The translations under genes and the position numbers were made by a program. Under the pieces are notes generated by a model, which saw only the letters and a list, made by a program, of their open reading frames with translations, had not been told where the DNA came from and did not search any database. This document shows positions 8,239-16,237 of a stretch of DNA of 48,795 bases, in pieces. Numbering within the stretch: position 1 is the first letter of the stretch; every line of letters starts with the position of its first letter. Source of the DNA: Nocardia sp. (lineage in GTDB: Bacteria > Actinomycetota > Actinomycetes > Mycobacteriales > Mycobacteriaceae); NCBI RefSeq assembly GCF_025465275.1, contig NZ_JAODNK010000236.1, positions 1-48,795 of the forward strand. The letters run 5' to 3'.

Positions 8239-9689
8239 CCGACCGCTGGACGCGCGCCGAGGAACGCTATCGGCAGAGCGCTGAACACCGCTACCGTCGT
8301 GACGATCTGGAATGGTCGGAAGCCGACGATTACGAGGACGACACCACCGTCATCCCGCGCTACGAGGATGAGGACGAGGAGCCCCTGCTCGAGCCCGAGC
8401 CGCCGCGCCGCCCGGCGCCGCAGCGGGCCGATCGTGGCCGCCCCGCGAAACCACGCGGCTCCCGCGCATCGGGCGGGCGCGGCGGTGGCCAGCGCCAGCG
8501 CCCCAAGCGCTCTCGTGTCGCCTCCCGCAAGGCCGCCGAACGCAAGCGCCGCCGTCGCAATATGTGGGTCATCGGCGCGGTGCTCGCCGTATTGTTCGTC
8601 GGCGCAGCCGGTTTCGCGTCGTGGAAATTCATGAACCGCTTCAGCCCGGCCGAGGACTACGCCTCCGGCGCACCGGGGCCGCTGGCGGTGGTGCAGGTGA
8701 AGCCCGGCGATACCGCCACCCAGATCGCCGAAACCATGCACACCAAGGGTGTTGTCGCCAGTAGTGCGGCCTTCTACGAGGCCGCCGTGCGCAATGACAA
8801 TATGAATGCGGTGCAGCCCGGCTACTACGCCATCCCCAGCCACAGCAAGGGCTCCGACGCCGTGGTCGCCCTGGTGACCAAGAGCTCGCGGGTCGGCAAT
8901 GTGGTGATCTCCGAGGGTCGTCAGCTGCACGACTCCACCGATGTGACCACCAATGCGCGCAAGGACGGCATCTACCGCAAGATCGCCGATGCCAGCTGTG
9001 TCGGCGACGGCACCACCGCCAAATGCGTGACCTACGACCAGCTCGAGGCCGCGGGCACCAATACCGATCCGGCCGCGCTGGGTGTTCCGGCGTGGGCGCT
9101 GGACCGGGTGCGCGCGGTGCCCGACCGTGCGCGCCAGCTGGAGGGCTTGATCGCCGCGGGCACCTGGGATTTCGATCCGAGCGCCGCGCCCGACCAGATT
9201 CTCAAGCAGCTGGTGAGCGCGAGTGCCGCCAGCTATGAATCGACCGGTCTGCTGCAGTCCAATGCCTCCAACGGTCTCTCGCCCTACGACACGCTGATCG
9301 GCGCGTCGCTGGTGGAGCGGGAAGCCTTGCCGCAGGACATGTCCAAGGTCGCGCGTGTCATCGTGAACCGGCTCAAGGTGGATCAGCCGCTGCAGTTCGA
9401 CTCCACCGTCAACTACACGCTGCCCAGCACCGAGGTCGCCACCACCGACGCCGACCGCAACCGCAAGACGCCGTGGAACACGTACGCCATGTCGGGCCTG
9501 CCGGTCAGCCCCATCTCCGCGCCGTCGCTGGATGCGCTGCGCGCCATGGAGAATCCGGCCCCGGGCACCTGGCTGTACTTCGTGACCGTCGACAAGCAGG
9601 GCACCACCCTGTTCACCGACAACTACAACGAGCATCTGCGCAATATCGAAAAGGCCAGGCAGAGTGGAATTCTCGACAGTGGACGGTAA
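8235..9689 (+). CDS. mltG: Endolytic transglycosylase MltG (YceG family)
   Basis: Membrane-anchored lytic transglycosylase that cuts nascent peptidoglycan strands and is thought to act as a terminase. The first ~110 residues are a cytosolic, charged, low-complexity region (acidic, then rich in Arg and Pro). One transmembrane helix follows (MWVIGAVLAVLFVGAAGFASW, about residues 112-132), then the periplasmic YceG domain with a LysM-like part. The catalytic-region motif ASLVEREA holds Glu361 and Glu363, followed by QFDSTVNYTL and the C-terminal NPAPGTWLYFVT...HLRNIEKAR signature. Length is 484 aa, typical for actinobacteria. It sits between ruvX and aroE, as in mycobacteria. Confidence 0.94.
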   Translation: MTDRWTRAEERYRQSAEHRYRRDDLEWSEADDYEDDTTVIPRYEDEDEEPLLEPEPPRRPAPQRADRGRPAKPRGSRASGGRGGGQRQRPKRSRVASRKAAERKRRRRNMWVIGAVLAVLFVGAAGFASWKFMNRFSPAEDYASGAPGPLAVVQVKPGDTATQIAETMHTKGVVASSAAFYEAAVRNDNMNAVQPGYYAIPSHSKGSDAVVALVTKSSRVGNVVISEGRQLHDSTDVTTNARKDGIYRKIADASCVGDGTTAKCVTYDQLEAAGTNTDPAALGVPAWALDRVRAVPDRARQLEGLIAAGTWDFDPSAAPDQILKQLVSASAASYESTGLLQSNASNGLSPYDTLIGASLVEREALPQDMSKVARVIVNRLKVDQPLQFDSTVNYTLPSTEVATTDADRNRKTPWNTYAMSGLPVSPISAPSLDALRAMENPAPGTWLYFVTVDKQGTTLFTDNYNEHLRNIEKARQSGILDSGR

Positions 9690-10488
9690 CCGCCGGGCCG
9701 CCGTGCTGGGCAGCCCGATCTCGCATTCGCGCTCGCCGCAGCTGCATCTGGCGGCCTATCGCGCGCTGGGCCTGGACTGGACCTATGAGCGGGTCGAGTG
9801 CACCGCCGAGCAGCTGCCCGGCTTCGTCGACGGCCTCGGCCCGGAATGGGTCGGGCTATCGGTGACCATGCCCGGCAAGGTCGCCGCCCTGGCCTACGCC
9901 GATGAGCGCACCGATCGGGCCGAACTGGTCGGGTCGGCGAATACGCTTGTGCGCACCGATACCGGCTGGCGTGCCGACTGCACCGATGTGGACGGGGTGC
10001 GCGGTGCGCTGGAAGGTGCCGGCGTCGAAGAGATTTCGAAGGCCGTGGTGCTCGGTGCGGGCGGCACCGCGCGTCCGGCGCTGCTGGCCCTGGCCGAACT
10101 CGGCGCGCACACCGTCACCATCGTCGCCCGTGCTGCGGGTCGCGCCGCCGATACCCTGGAACTCGCTGAGCGACTGGGCATGTCGGCCGAAGTGATCGGA
10201 TTCGACCCTGACAGCCTGGGTTTCGTGTGCTCGGATGTCGATGTCGTGGTGAGCACCGTCCCGGCGTCCGCTGCCGCCGACGTCGCGGACGCGGTGGCCC
10301 AGGCCCCGGTTGTCCTCGACGCCATCTACAACCCGTGGCCCACCCCGCTGGCGGAGGCGGTCATCCGTGCGGGGCACACCGTGATCAGCGGCCTCGACAT
10401 GCTGCTGAATCAGGCTTACAACCAGGTCGAACAGTTCACGGGCAAACCCGCCCCGCGCGCCGAAATGGCTGCGGCACTGCAGGACTGA
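9664..10488 (+). CDS. aroE: Shikimate dehydrogenase
   Basis: Reduces 3-dehydroshikimate to shikimate with NADPH in the cytosol. The shikimate-binding SHSRSP lies near residues 20-25, and the catalytic Lys72 in SVTMPGK. NTL follows, then the nucleotide-binding loop GAGGTARPAL and the C-terminal DAIYNPWPTPLA and GLDMLLNQA motifs. Length is 274 aa with GTG at 9664, which overlaps mltG by 26 nt; GTG at 9679 (VDGNRRAAVLG) is also plausible. It ends the alaS operon and is followed by a palindromic repeat. The remaining aro genes of the window lie on the opposite strand. Confidence 0.94.
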   Translation: MEFSTVDGNRRAAVLGSPISHSRSPQLHLAAYRALGLDWTYERVECTAEQLPGFVDGLGPEWVGLSVTMPGKVAALAYADERTDRAELVGSANTLVRTDTGWRADCTDVDGVRGALEGAGVEEISKAVVLGAGGTARPALLALAELGAHTVTIVARAAGRAADTLELAERLGMSAEVIGFDPDSLGFVCSDVDVVVSTVPASAAADVADAVAQAPVVLDAIYNPWPTPLAEAVIRAGHTVISGLDMLLNQAYNQVEQFTGKPAPRAEMAAALQD

Positions 10489-10493
10489 CCACC

Positions 10494-10530
10494 CCCGTCA
10501 TCTCGGCATGTTTTGGCCGGGATCCACACC
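10494..10530. repeat. REP-like element, single copy
   Basis: The segment begins CCCGTCATCTCGGCATG and continues TTTTGGCCGGGATCCACACC. It closely matches both arms of the paired element at 12333-12425. It lies in the convergent gap between aroE and the DUF3291 gene. Confidence 0.7.
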
Positions 10531-10535
10531 GAAAG

Positions 10536-10988
10536 CTAGCCGGCCGGCTGCGGCTCGAACGCATTGCGAAACGTGAAGGCGTGTGGCGTGGGCCCGTTCG
10601 CCTCGAGGTGCTCGAGGCGTGCCATGGACTCTTCGACGGTCGGGGTGTGGCCGATCGGAATCCACCACAGCACGGTGACGGTCTTGCGAAGCGGAACGAA
10701 CCATTCGCGGCGGCGGCGCAGGAATTCCATGTGCGCACTGCGGTACACGTAGTTGAAGAGCGCCTCACGCGACTCCCACGTACTGATATTGATGAGCATG
10801 TCCGGGTCGGTCTCGTAGGGGCGCAGCGAGGTCGCATTGTTCGACTCGCCGTCCACCAGGCGCCAGACGAAGCCGGGGGAGGCGTCGGCGACGGCATTGA
10901 TCCGGTCGAGTTCGGCGTAGAACTCCGCGACCTGCGGGTCGCCTTCGGGTGCGACGAGGCGCCCGGTATTGAGCTGTGCGAGATGCAT
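10536..10988 (-). CDS. DUF3291 domain-containing protein
   Basis: Small cytosolic protein of unknown function, 150 aa. The pattern MHLAQLNTGR......DPQVAEFYAELDRINAVADASPGFVWRL, then LINISTWES.E.L..YVYRS.H..FLRRRREWF and LWWIPIGHTPTVEE, is typical of DUF3291, a dimeric alpha/beta-barrel-like family related to monooxygenase/EthD-type folds. No catalytic residue is known. It follows the HTH regulator by only 13 nt on the same strand, but a TATAGT box sits 6 nt upstream of its ATG, so it may also be transcribed independently. Confidence 0.85.
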   Translation of the reverse strand: MHLAQLNTGRLVAPEGDPQVAEFYAELDRINAVADASPGFVWRLVDGESNNATSLRPYETDPDMLINISTWESREALFNYVYRSAHMEFLRRRREWFVPLRKTVTVLWWIPIGHTPTVEESMARLEHLEANGPTPHAFTFRNAFEPQPAG

Positions 10989-10994
10989 ATCTGG

Positions 10995-11000
10995 ACTATA
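10995..11000 (-). promoter_or_regulatory. -10 box of the DUF3291 gene, leaderless type
   Basis: On the minus strand TATAGT ends 6 nt before the ATG at 10988. No Shine-Dalgarno sequence is visible. Confidence 0.5.
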
Positions 11001-11001
11001 A

Positions 11002-11640
11002 CTAATCAGTGTTTGTTTTAGAAAGGCTTACGCAACATCTGCCGGGCGCCGGATCCATACGGGCCGTCCATCCGGCCTCGGCGGCCGGGCCCTCGAGTAG
11101 CGCGAGGTTCATTCCGCAGACCAGTGGCGGGAAGTCGACGGCCAGTCGGTGAAAAGGGCAGTTGCGCAGGCGAATTACCGCACCGTCGAGGTACGGCTCG
11201 TAGCCGCGCTCGCGCAGCGCGTCCATCACATCGCGCCCCGCCACCGACGGACCGTGCTGGGCAGCAGCCGCCGCAACGGCATCCTCGAGCCCGGCATGTT
11301 CGGTCACCTCGGCGAGAACCGTTGCGAGGGTCCGGTAGTCGCGCGCCGGCAGGCTGATCGCGAACTCGGCCTCCGCGCGGCGGTAGAACTTCGCCGGACG
11401 TCCCGAACCTGGGCCGGTCTTGCCCTCGGGCCGCCGGAACACCGTGTCGAGCAAGCCGGCCTCGGCGAGCTTGTCGAGGTGGAAAGCGGCGAGTGGCCGC
11501 TTGATCTCGGCCGCCTCCGCGGCCTCGTCCCGGCTCACATCGTGGTCCGCGGCGGCGACATGCTCGTAGAGCCGCCTGCGGATGGGATCCTGCAGCAGGG
11601 CGACGGCCTCGATACTCGCGGAGCTTTCTTCAGTGCTCAC
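11002..11640 (-). CDS. ArsR/SufR-like HTH transcriptional regulator with Cys-rich C-terminus
   Basis: DNA-binding regulator, 212 aa. Residues about 15-85 form a winged helix (DPIRRRLYEHVAAADHDVSRDEAAEAAEIKRPLAAFHLDKLAEAGLL). The C-terminal half ends with NCPFHRLAV..PPLVCGMNLALLEG and PAPGRCCV, a Cys-X13-Cys-X26-Cys-Cys arrangement. This resembles the Fe-S or metal-sensing C-terminal half of SufR-like regulators, so a redox or metal signal is a reasonable inference. The start is GTG at 11640; no convincing ribosome-binding site was seen. It is divergent from the membrane-protein gene at 11778 and precedes the DUF3291 gene. A palindrome and a KstR-like motif lie in its upstream region. Confidence 0.8.
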   Translation of the reverse strand: MSTEESSASIEAVALLQDPIRRRLYEHVAAADHDVSRDEAAEAAEIKRPLAAFHLDKLAEAGLLDTVFRRPEGKTGPGSGRPAKFYRRAEAEFAISLPARDYRTLATVLAEVTEHAGLEDAVAAAAAQHGPSVAGRDVMDALRERGYEPYLDGAVIRLRNCPFHRLAVDFPPLVCGMNLALLEGPAAEAGWTARMDPAPGRCCVSLSKTNTD

Positions 11641-11726
11641 AGTGCATTTGTAGCAGCGTGTCGGAAGGTGTCGCGGGGGGCGCGGGTGCCCGTCCGGGCC
11701 GTGTCGGTGCGAACGGGATACAGTTC

Positions 11727-11740
11727 TAGAACGAGTTTCA
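11727..11740. promoter_or_regulatory. TNNAACNNGTTNNA motif (KstR-like box)
   Basis: TAGAACGAGTTTCA fits the 14-bp consensus reported for the steroid-catabolism regulator KstR at all fixed positions. It lies in the divergent promoter region 38 nt before the B-4DMT -10 element ends. It partly overlaps the perfect palindrome GTTCTAGAAC at 11723-11732. With eight fixed bases, about one chance hit is expected in a window this long. Confidence 0.3.
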
Positions 11741-11764
11741 GTTCGGACGAGCCGGTTCGCAGGT

Positions 11765-11770
11765 TAAGGT
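11765..11770 (+). promoter_or_regulatory. -10 box of the B-4DMT gene, leaderless type
   Basis: TAAGGT ends 7 nt before the ATG at 11778. This decides for ATG 11778 rather than the GTG at 11769, which overlaps the box. Confidence 0.5.
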
Positions 11771-11777
11771 GATCATC

Positions 11778-12266
11778 ATGAATGCGTGGGTGTTGCGCGC
11801 CGTTGCATTGGGAGCGCTGACCGTTGTGCTGCGTACCCTGCTCGGCTTCGCGATGGTGTACTGGCCGACCAATGGTGCATGGATGCGAATGTTGTGCCTG
11901 GTGGTCATGGTAGTCGCGGTGGTCGCCTGGGGCGTTCTCGACGGTCGCGCCGACCGGCGGAAGAATGTCGAACCGGAGGACGGCGCGGATCTCACCATGC
12001 GCTGGCTGAAGGCGGGCCTGGCCGGTGGGCTCGGCGCCGGTCTTGTCGCCTGGATCCTGGGCTTCGTGCCCAAGTTCGATCTCGGCTCCAACGGTCTGCT
12101 CTTCGAGATGACCTCGGGTGCGTCCTTCATCATCCTGCTGATCTTCATCCCGGCCATGATCGGTGTGGCCGTCGGCCGCTACCTGGTCAGCCGTGGGCAC
12201 CGGAAGAACTCGGGCACCCCGGCGGACGATTCCGTCTCCTTGAACAAGGAGCACGCGAGCGTCTGA
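11778..12266 (+). CDS. B-4DMT family-like four-helix membrane protein
   Basis: Integral membrane protein of 162 aa with four hydrophobic segments: about residues 4-24, 32-50, 80-100 and 117-138, followed by a short polar tail. It resembles the mycobacterial small membrane proteins annotated as B-4DMT family transporters (Rv2536 type, encoded beside pepQ/aroQ in M. tuberculosis). No substrate is known. The start is ATG 11778, set by a leaderless -10 box. A perfect 30-bp palindrome follows the stop. The gene is convergent with aroB. Confidence 0.65.
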   Translation: MNAWVLRAVALGALTVVLRTLLGFAMVYWPTNGAWMRMLCLVVMVVAVVAWGVLDGRADRRKNVEPEDGADLTMRWLKAGLAGGLGAGLVAWILGFVPKFDLGSNGLLFEMTSGASFIILLIFIPAMIGVAVGRYLVSRGHRKNSGTPADDSVSLNKEHASV

Positions 12267-12289
12267 CACGCCCGGACCCGGACACAATG

Positions 12290-12319
12290 CGCGCTGCTGC
12301 GGAATTCCGCAGCAGCGCG
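12290..12319. terminator. Perfect 30-bp palindrome, likely terminator
   Basis: Two 15-nt arms meet at GGAATTCC, 23 nt after the B-4DMT stop. It can form a strong hairpin on either strand and so can insulate the convergent aroB operon. Confidence 0.7.
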
Positions 12320-12332
12320 TCGTCATTCGGGC

Positions 12333-12425
12333 CCCGTCATTCCGGCATGCTTTTGGCCGGAATCCACCGAAACCCGTTGGGGCGTCGTCAGTGTGGATCC
12401 CGGCCAAAGCATGCCGGGATGACGG
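12333..12425. repeat. REP-like element, inverted pair
   Basis: Left arm 12333-12368 (CCCGTCATTCCGGCATGC then TTTTGGCCGGAATCCAC) and right arm 12392-12425 (TGTGGATCCCGG then CCAAAGCATGCCGGGATGACGG) are near-exact inverted copies with a ~23-nt loop. A third copy is at 10494. The pair sits between convergent genes and could also act as a bidirectional terminator. Confidence 0.75.
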
Positions 12426-12431
12426 TTGCGA

Positions 12432-13547
12432 CTACAGCAGGATCGCGCCGCCGGTGTTGCCCTCGCGGGCGACCGCCGAGTAGGCCGCGGCCAGCAGCGA
12501 CGGGTCCGGGCCTTCGAGACGGCCCGGCTTGGCCAGACCGTCCAGGACCACGAAGCGCAGCACGCCGGAGCGGGTCTTCTTATCGGTCTGCATGGTGTCG
12601 AGCAACTGGGGGAGCGCGTCGGCATCGTAGGTGGTGGGCAGGCCGACGCTGGCCAGCACGCTGCGGTGGCGTTCGGCGGTGGCATCGTCGAGACGACCTG
12701 CGAGGCGGCCGAGTTCGGCGGCGAAGACCAGGCCGACCGAGACGGCCGCACCGTGACGCCAGCGGTAGCGCTCGCGGCGCTCGATGGCATGGCCGAGGGT
12801 GTGGCCGTAGTTGAGGATCTCGCGCAGATCCGATTCCTTGAGGTCGGCGGCGACCACATCGGCCTTGACCTGCACGGCACGGCGGATGAGCTCGGGCAGT
12901 ACCTCGCCGGTCGGGTCGATGGCGGCCTGCGGATCGCGCTCGATCAGCTCCAGAATGACCGGGTCGGCGATGAAACCGGCCTTGATGATCTCGGCCATGC
13001 CCGCCACGATCTCATTGCGCGGCACCGTTTCCAGCGTGGCGAGGTCGACCAGCACCGCGGCAGGCTCGTGGAAGGAGCCGACCAGGTTCTTGCCCGCCTC
13101 GGTATTGATGCCGGTCTTACCGCCGACCGCCGCATCCACCATGGCCAGCAGGGTGGTCGGCACGTGCACGATATTCACACCGCGCATCCAGGTGGCGGCG
13201 ACAAAGCCGGACAGGTCGGTGGCCGCGCCACCGCCGAGGCTGATGATCACATCCTTGCGGGTGAGACCGATGCGGCCGAGCACCTCCCAGCAGTAGCCCG
13301 CGACGGCCAGATCCTTACCGTCCTCGGCATCCGGGATCTCGATGCGGTGCGCGTCGATCCCCTTGTCCGCCAGCGCCTTCCGCACCACCTCGGCGGTCTC
13401 GGCCAGCGGCGGCTGATGGAAGATCGCGACGGTGCGCACGGCGGAACTGCGGGTCACCTCGTTGACCAGATCGCCCAGCAGGCCACGTCCGATAATCACC
13501 GGGTACGGGTCGGCGGTGCGGACCTCGATGCGGGTCGGCTCGCTCAT
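12432..13547 (-). CDS. aroB: 3-dehydroquinate synthase
   Basis: Converts DAHP to 3-dehydroquinate using NAD+ and a divalent metal. The Rossmann-side motif (IPDAEDGKDLAVAGYCWEVLGRIGLTRKDVIISLGGGAATDLSGFVAATWMRGV), the metal/substrate region VDAAVGGKTGINTEAGKNLVGSFHEP, and the metal ligand His residues in LNYGHTLGHAIE and WRHGAAVSVG are all visible. Length is 371 aa, full size. Its ATG overlaps the aroK stop by 4 nt (ATGA). The type II dehydroquinase gene aroQ, which follows aroB in M. tuberculosis, is absent here. Confidence 0.96.
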   Translation of the reverse strand: MSEPTRIEVRTADPYPVIIGRGLLGDLVNEVTRSSAVRTVAIFHQPPLAETAEVVRKALADKGIDAHRIEIPDAEDGKDLAVAGYCWEVLGRIGLTRKDVIISLGGGAATDLSGFVAATWMRGVNIVHVPTTLLAMVDAAVGGKTGINTEAGKNLVGSFHEPAAVLVDLATLETVPRNEIVAGMAEIIKAGFIADPVILELIERDPQAAIDPTGEVLPELIRRAVQVKADVVAADLKESDLREILNYGHTLGHAIERRERYRWRHGAAVSVGLVFAAELGRLAGRLDDATAERHRSVLASVGLPTTYDADALPQLLDTMQTDKKTRSGVLRFVVLDGLAKPGRLEGPDPSLLAAAYSAVAREGNTGGAILL

Positions 13548-14950
13548 AGGGGCTGCTCCGATTCTTCTCGTGCGGATTGTTCTGGTCCGTGTTCGGCCCC
13601 GGTCCGAGCGCGCGCCCGGGCACGACGGGCCCGCGCCCGCCGCGACCGCCCGGCGCCCGGTGCGCTCTGTGTGGCCGAATCCTGTTGTTCAGCAGTGGGG
13701 TTCGCAGCAACGCCCCCGGCCTGTGTGGAATCCGCCGCTGCGGATCGCGTGGCTTCCACTGCCGTGCCACCGGCGGGTGGAGTTCCCGCTGCTGCCGTTG
13801 CGCTCCCAGCCGTGCCTTGCGTGCCTTCCGCTGTTGCGCTTCGGGCTGCGGATCGACGATTGGCGGCAGCCCTGCGACGCCCGCCACGCGTCGAGGCCCG
13901 TGGGGCGGCGTCGCCCTCGGTTCGCAGGGTCGCTGCTGTGGCGGGGTTGGCATCCGAGCCTGCGGAACCTGTTGTGGCGGAGCCGGAATCCGGCCGCGGT
14001 TCGCCCGCTACCGAGGCGCCCCCGGCTGCGCGCGCGGTGCCGCTCGACGCCGTGCGGCCTGCTCCTGTTGCGGTCGAGTTGACTGCATCGGTGCCGCTGC
14101 CGTCCGTGGCATCGATTGTTGTGGCGCCGGTGGCGGGTCCGGCGGGGCGGCGGCTGCGGCGACGGGAACGGCGGCCGCGGCGGGCGGGTTTGGTCGTGGC
14201 GTCGTCGGGACCGGTCTCTGAGTCCGGGTCGGCGGGGTTCGGCTGTGCGGAGGCGGCCGGAACTGCCTCGGGTGCTGCGGCATTCGGCTGGGTGGGGGCT
14301 GTGTTGTCGGCGCGGCTACGTCCGCGGCGCCGGCGGCGGCGGGAACGGGAGCGACTGGAGTCGTTCGGTTCCAGGGGCACGACCGGCAATTCGGGCGTCG
14401 TATCCTCTTGCGGCAGTGTCGACTCCAGGCCGAGCTTGCCCAGGATCATTTTGACCACGCGGCCCGGGCTGCGGCCGTCGGTGCGCACGCGCACGCTCGC
14501 CACCTCGCGGTAGAGCGGGCGGCGGATCTTCATCAGCTCGCGGTATTTGGCCGCCGGATCGGCGCCGTTGAGCAGCGGCCGGTTGGTGCTGGCCCCGGTG
14601 CGCCGAAGCCCTTCGCCCACACTGATTTCCAGGTACACCACGGTGCGCCCGCGTAGCAGTTCCCGGGTGGTCGCCGAGAGCACCGAGCCACCGCCGAGGG
14701 AGATGATGCCGTGTCCGGCGAGGACGGCGTCGCGCACCACCTGTTCCTCGATACGCCGGAACTCCGGTTCCCCGTCCTCGGCGAAGATTTCGGGAATGGT
14801 GCGCCCGGTCTGCTCCTCGATCCCGGCATCGGTGTCGTAGAGGTCCACGCCGAGTTCGCGTGCGAGTTTGCGGCCGATCGTCGACTTACCCGCACCGGGC
14901 GGACCGACCAGCACCACACTCGGCGGCTGCTGATCGGTTTCGCCGGTCAC
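13544..14950 (-). CDS. aroK: Shikimate kinase with long Arg/Ala-rich C-terminal extension
   Basis: Phosphorylates shikimate with ATP. Residues 1-172 are an ordinary shikimate kinase: P-loop GPPGAGKST (16-24), DTDAGIEEQTGRTI with the shikimate-binding Asp41, EFRRIEE, GGGSV (86-90), the lid RPLL and the adenine loop near VRVRTDGRSP. From about residue 175 to 468 an extra ~290 residues follow, rich in Ala, Arg, Ser, Thr and Pro, with basic clusters such as SRSRSRRRRRRGRSR, RRGRRSRRRSRR and RRARARRARARAR. This tail is predicted to be disordered. It stays open for ~880 nt and ends exactly in an ATGA overlap with aroB, so it is real coding sequence. GTG at 14950 overlaps the aroC stop as GTGA. Confidence 0.93.
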   Translation of the reverse strand: MTGETDQQPPSVVLVGPPGAGKSTIGRKLARELGVDLYDTDAGIEEQTGRTIPEIFAEDGEPEFRRIEEQVVRDAVLAGHGIISLGGGSVLSATTRELLRGRTVVYLEISVGEGLRRTGASTNRPLLNGADPAAKYRELMKIRRPLYREVASVRVRTDGRSPGRVVKMILGKLGLESTLPQEDTTPELPVVPLEPNDSSRSRSRRRRRRGRSRADNTAPTQPNAAAPEAVPAASAQPNPADPDSETGPDDATTKPARRGRRSRRRSRRPAGPATGATTIDATDGSGTDAVNSTATGAGRTASSGTARAAGGASVAGEPRPDSGSATTGSAGSDANPATAATLRTEGDAAPRASTRGGRRRAAANRRSAARSATAEGTQGTAGSATAAAGTPPAGGTAVEATRSAAADSTQAGGVAANPTAEQQDSATQSAPGAGRSRRARARRARARARTGAEHGPEQSAREESEQPL

Positions 14951-16155
14951 TGTGGCGCGTTGCCCGAGGGAACGTGCGGGCGCGCGTTGATTCGCTTCAG
15001 GTAGCCGTTGATATTGTCGACGGTCTCCGGCAGCGAGTCGCCCCCGAACTTCTCCAGCACCGCCTGCGCCACGACCAGGGCGACCATGGCCTCGGCGACC
15101 ACACCGGCCGCCGGCACCGCGCACACATCGGAGCGCTGGTGAATGGCGACGGCCTCGTCACCGGTGGACATATCGACGGTCGACAGTGCGCGCGGCACGG
15201 TGGAGATCGGCTTCATGGCGGCGCGAACCCGCAGCGGCTCGCCATTGGTCATGCCGCCTTCGAGCCCGCCCGCGCGGTTGGTGGAGCGCAGCACCCCGTC
15301 GGGGCCGGGCTTCATCTCGTCGTGCGCCTGGCTGCCGCGCCGGCGCGCGGTCTCGAAACCGTCACCCACCTCGACACCCTTGATGGCCTGAATCCCCATG
15401 AGCGCGCCCGCGAGTCGCGAATCCAGCCGCGCCTCACCGCTGGTGAACGAACCCAGACCGACGGGCAGCCCCTCGATCACGACCTCGACCACACCTCCGA
15501 GGGTGTCGCCGTCTTTCTTGGCGGCCTCGATCTCGACGATCATGGCGGCTTCGGCGTCCTTGTTGAAGGCCCGCACCGGGCTCTCGTCAATGGCATCCAG
15601 ATCCGCGGCGGTGGGCACGAAACCGGTGGTGTCGGCCGCAGTGCCGATGGACACCACGTGCGAGATCACCTCGACCCCGAGCGCCTGCCGCAGGAAGTTC
15701 TTGGCCACGGTCCCGGCCGCGACGCGCGCGGCGGTCTCGCGGGCGCTGGCGCGCTCGAGCACATTACGGGCGTCGTCGAAGCCGTACTTGAGCATGCCCG
15801 AGTAATCGGCATGCCCGGGCCGCGGCCGGGTGAGCGGCGCATTGCGGGCCAGTTCGGCGAGCTCGGCCTCGTCCACCGGATCGGCGGACATGACCTGGGT
15901 CCACTTGGGCCATTCGGAATTGGCGACCTCGATGGCGACCGGTCCGCCCATGGTGCGGCCGTGGCGTACGCCGCCGACCAGGGTGACCACATCGGCCTCG
16001 AACTTCATCCGGGCGCCGCGGCCGTAGCCCAGCCGCCGGCGCGCCAGCTGTGTGCCGACATCGGCAGAGCTCACCTCGACACCGGCCACCATCCCCTCGA
16101 GGATGGTGACGAGAGCAGGGCCATGGGATTCTCCGGCAGTTATCCAGCGCAACAC
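14947..16155 (-). CDS. aroC: Chorismate synthase
   Basis: Final shikimate-pathway enzyme: EPSP to chorismate with reduced FMN. The signatures are GESHGPAL near residues 8-15, RRRLGYGRGARM, GGVRHGRTMGGPV, RPRPGHADYSGMLKYG and the C-terminal SDVCAVPAAGVVAEAMVALVVA. Length is 402 aa, typical. GTG at 16155 has a GGAAAG sequence upstream. It opens the aroC-aroK-aroB unit, in which both junctions are 4-nt overlaps, and it follows the A24 peptidase gene on the same strand by 82 nt. Confidence 0.96.
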   Translation of the reverse strand: MLRWITAGESHGPALVTILEGMVAGVEVSSADVGTQLARRRLGYGRGARMKFEADVVTLVGGVRHGRTMGGPVAIEVANSEWPKWTQVMSADPVDEAELAELARNAPLTRPRPGHADYSGMLKYGFDDARNVLERASARETAARVAAGTVAKNFLRQALGVEVISHVVSIGTAADTTGFVPTAADLDAIDESPVRAFNKDAEAAMIVEIEAAKKDGDTLGGVVEVVIEGLPVGLGSFTSGEARLDSRLAGALMGIQAIKGVEVGDGFETARRRGSQAHDEMKPGPDGVLRSTNRAGGLEGGMTNGEPLRVRAAMKPISTVPRALSTVDMSTGDEAVAIHQRSDVCAVPAAGVVAEAMVALVVAQAVLEKFGGDSLPETVDNINGYLKRINARPHVPSGNAPQ

Positions 16156-16205
16156 GGGTTATATCTTTCCACGTGAATACGGTTACCCGGACACGCGGTC
16201 CGCCG

Positions 16206-16217
16206 TGACCCGGGTCA
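16206..16217. promoter_or_regulatory. Perfect 12-bp palindrome upstream of aroC
   Basis: TGACCCGGGTCA lies in the 82-nt gap between the A24 peptidase gene and aroC, 51 nt upstream of the aroC start. It could be an operator; no regulator is assigned. Confidence 0.3.
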
Positions 16218-16237
16218 TGGTGCGGCAAGCAGCACAG

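Noticed and set aside
8151..9635. 494-codon minus-strand open frame
   Set aside because: Antisense to mltG; composition is typical of a shadow frame (His/Gly/Arg-rich, no domain).
12426..14513. 695-codon open frame on the plus strand
   Set aside because: It is antisense to aroB and aroK, whose motifs are clear; high-GC codon bias leaves the opposite strand open.
14860..16176. 438-codon plus-strand open frame
   Set aside because: Antisense shadow of aroC.
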